From: an uncultured Collinsella sp.
GTDB taxonomy: Bacteria; Actinomycetota; Coriobacteriia; Coriobacteriales; Coriobacteriaceae
Direction: 5' to 3'
DNA: 64,000 bases
Assembly: GCA_958354105.1 (NCBI GenBank)
Contig: CATWVA010000004.1
Location: 1 to 64,000 of the forward strand
Both the position numbers and the translations under genes were made by a program. Below the pieces are notes generated by a model that saw only the letters and a program-made list of their open reading frames with translations, was not told the origin of the DNA and made no database searches. This document shows positions 62,507-64,000 of this stretch, one piece after another (positions within the stretch are counted from its first letter, which is position 1; each line of letters begins with the position of its first letter).

Positions 62507-63670
62507 ATGTCGGAAAATATTGAGCAGCCGTTGCCGTCCACGTTTGAGGAGTTCAACGAGCAGCGCAAGGCCGCGTTTATTCGCGTTAAGGATTACAAGC
62601 AGGCGGGCAATCGTCTTGTCGGGTATCTGTGCAGCTATACGCCGCTCGAGATTATCGATGCCGCGGGCGCCTCGAGCGTGGCTCTGTGTGGTACGTCCGA
62701 CGAGGTGATTCCCGAGGCCGAGAAGGTGCTGCCGGCAAACCTGTGCCCGCTCATCAAGTCTACGTATGGTTTTGCCTATTCGCAAAAGTGCCCGTTTACG
62801 TACTTTAGCGACATGATCATCGGCGAGACCACCTGCGACGGCAAGAAGAAGATGTACGAGCTACTCAACGAGCTCAAGCGCACACACATTCTGCATCTTC
62901 CACAGGGTCGCGATCGCGCCTACGAGCGTGAAGGCTGGTACGAGGAATGCCGCCTGCTCAAGGAGGAGCTCGAGAACTTCTACGGCATTACGATTACTGA
63001 TGACGACCTGCGCGCCGCCGTCCGACGCCGCAACCGTCTGCGTGCGGCACAGCTCGATATGTTCGCGCTACAGGCCAACCAGCCGGCGGCCATGAGCGGC
63101 GTCGACCTGATGAGCACCATGTTCGCCGGCACGTTCAGCTTTGATATCGAGACCTATACGGAGCAGCTGGAGCAAAAGGTCGCCAAGCTGCGCGAGGCCT
63201 ACGACGCGGGCGAGCGCCCGGTTGCGGCGGATGCCAAGCGCATTCTGATCACCGGTTGCCCGGTGGGCGGCGTGATCAACAAAATCGGCCGCACTATCGA
63301 GTCCAACGGCGGCGTGGTCGTGTGCATGGACGACTGCTCGGGCGAGCGCACGGCGGCGATGATGATCGACCCGGATGCGCCCGACATCCTGCGCGCCATC
63401 GCCGACCGCTACCTGGACATCAACTGCTCGGTCATGACGCCCAACGACGGTCGTATGGAAAACACGCTGGCCATGTGCGAGAAGTATCATGTCGATGGCG
63501 TGGTGGAGAGCGTGCTGCAGGCCTGCCACACCTTTAACGTGGAGAGTGCGCGCATGCAGGAGGCTGTCGAGGGTGCGGGTATTCCGTATATGAAGATCGA
63601 GACCGACTACAGCAACGGTGACATGGGCCAGATTGAGACCCGTATCGCCGCCTTTATCGAGACGCTCTAG
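62507..63670 (+). CDS. 2-hydroxyacyl-CoA dehydratase/double-cubane cluster family protein, second paralogue
   Basis: Paralogue of the preceding protein, 387 residues, from an ATG after AAGGAG. The conserved cysteines are 42, 61, 80, 95 and 110, the last in [15 protein letters not shown], and a later MDDCSGE. They align with C81, C100, C119, C134, C149 and the EESC cysteine of the first paralogue; the extra C92 there has no partner here. The [10 protein letters not shown] and [10 protein letters not shown] segments are close to YjiM/double-cubane proteins. The two may form a heterodimer, or act separately with one activator. Confidence 0.87.
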   Translation: MSENIEQPLPSTFEEFNEQRKAAFIRVKDYKQAGNRLVGYLCSYTPLEIIDAAGASSVALCGTSDEVIPEAEKVLPANLCPLIKSTYGFAYSQKCPFTYFSDMIIGETTCDGKKKMYELLNELKRTHILHLPQGRDRAYEREGWYEECRLLKEELENFYGITITDDDLRAAVRRRNRLRAAQLDMFALQANQPAAMSGVDLMSTMFAGTFSFDIETYTEQLEQKVAKLREAYDAGERPVAADAKRILITGCPVGGVINKIGRTIESNGGVVVCMDDCSGERTAAMMIDPDAPDILRAIADRYLDINCSVMTPNDGRMENTLAMCEKYHVDGVVESVLQACHTFNVESARMQEAVEGAGIPYMKIETDYSNGDMGQIETRIAAFIETL

Positions 63671-63674
63671 CTTC

Positions 63675-63762
63675 CTCAGGCACCGGATCTTGCCCCTCAA
63701 ACCGTCGCTTGCGTACCAAAGTACGCTACGCTCCTCTTTCGGGGCAACCTCCGGCACCTGAG
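63675..63762 (+). repeat. Y-shaped structured element, copy 4
   Basis: Outer stem CTCAGG/CCTGAG, then CCGGA/TCCGG and TTGCCCC/GGGGCAA, an internal loop with TCAAACCGTCG on the left and GCTCCTCTTTC on the right, and the inner hairpin GCGTAC-CAAA-GTACGC (63711-63726). Compared with copy 3, the stems differ by paired changes. It begins five bases after the second double-cubane gene stop. Confidence 0.87.
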
Positions 63763-63824
63763 AAACCTAGAGCTAAGGCGCCTGAACTCGCCACTGTCTT
63801 TGATGTTTTGATGAGGAGAGAGCC

Positions 63825-64000
63825 ATGATAGGGATCGGGATTGATATCGGGTCTACGGCGGCTAAGGCTGCTGTGGTCGACGGGGAGGGTTCATTGGCGT
63901 GGACGTGCGTGCAGCCAACCGGGTTCTCCTCGGTCGATGCTTCCGAGCGGCTGCGCGAGGCACTGGCAGCGGCCGGCTATGGCGTGACAGCCGACGACGT
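63825..64000 (+). CDS. BadF/HgdC-type activating ATPase, 3' end outside window
   Basis: Start of the ASKHA-fold ATPase that transfers electrons to dehydratase or double-cubane proteins (HgdC, BcrA or YjiL type). The first residues, MIGIGIDIGSTAAKAAVVDG, are the phosphate-1 loop of the family. GAGGAGAG lies five bases before the ATG. Only 58 codons are in the window, so the bridging iron-sulfur cysteines cannot be seen. Its position after the two double-cubane genes supports a shared operon. Confidence 0.88.
   Translation, partial: MIGIGIDIGSTAAKAAVVDGEGSLAWTCVQPTGFSSVDASERLREALAAAGYGVTADD

Overview
The window reads as one contiguous, gene-dense chromosomal stretch from a GC-rich Gram-positive actinobacterium, most likely Collinsella or a close relative in the Coriobacteriia. 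This is an inference from gene content: a division cluster with no ftsA but with sepF, yggT and divIVA, a TPP-controlled thiC, double-cubane-type dehydratase proteins with an activating ATPase, and anaerobe-type sulfur enzymes. No phage, transposase, tRNA or CRISPR array was found.

Bases 1-20,900 hold the cell wall and division cluster: ftsI (partial), murF, mraY, murD, ftsW, murG, murC, murB, ftsQ and ftsZ, then pgeF. The complete phosphate operon pstS-pstC-pstA-pstB-phoU follows and starts inside the end of pgeF. The division set then resumes with yggS, sepF, yggT and divIVA. The window therefore carries peptidoglycan precursor synthesis, the FtsQ/FtsW/FtsI septal machinery, and FtsZ with its SepF anchor. 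murE is absent from the expected place. yggT has no ATG, GTG or TTG start.

Bases 21,000-36,300 are mixed: a nitroreductase, a PiT/DUF47 low-affinity phosphate pair, a Bax-inhibitor-1 membrane protein, a PARG-like protein, an SGNH hydrolase, a pentapeptide-repeat gene flanked by inverted repeats, thiD and thiC with a TPP riboswitch, yaaA, an M18 aminopeptidase and polA. Bases 36,300-41,200 carry a Cof-type phosphatase and the arginine genes argG and argH. argG is preceded by an apparent arginine-rich leader peptide and attenuator.

Bases 41,200-55,000 hold ndk, rpiB, a cysteine desulfidase (CyuA type), a HAD hydrolase, rpsA, the RNase P RNA gene, yigZ, a C_GCAxxG_C_C protein, a MetY-like sulfhydrylase, an MFS exporter, xpt, a GGQ-only release-factor-like protein, a lipid kinase and a CLC transporter that resembles the fluoride-type clade. 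Bases 55,200-60,700 are a molybdenum block: moeA, mog and modABC, where ModB carries an extra extracytoplasmic domain. The window ends in an operon of two paralogous double-cubane/HgdB-like proteins and the start of their activating ATPase.

The most unusual signals are: a family of four intergenic Y-shaped or cruciform elements with variable, compensated stems and conserved internal-loop sequences (TCA...CGTCG / CTCCTCTTTC); the argG leader peptide; the start-less yggT; the phosphate operon nested in the division cluster; and the double-cubane operon with its own upstream short ORF and hairpin.
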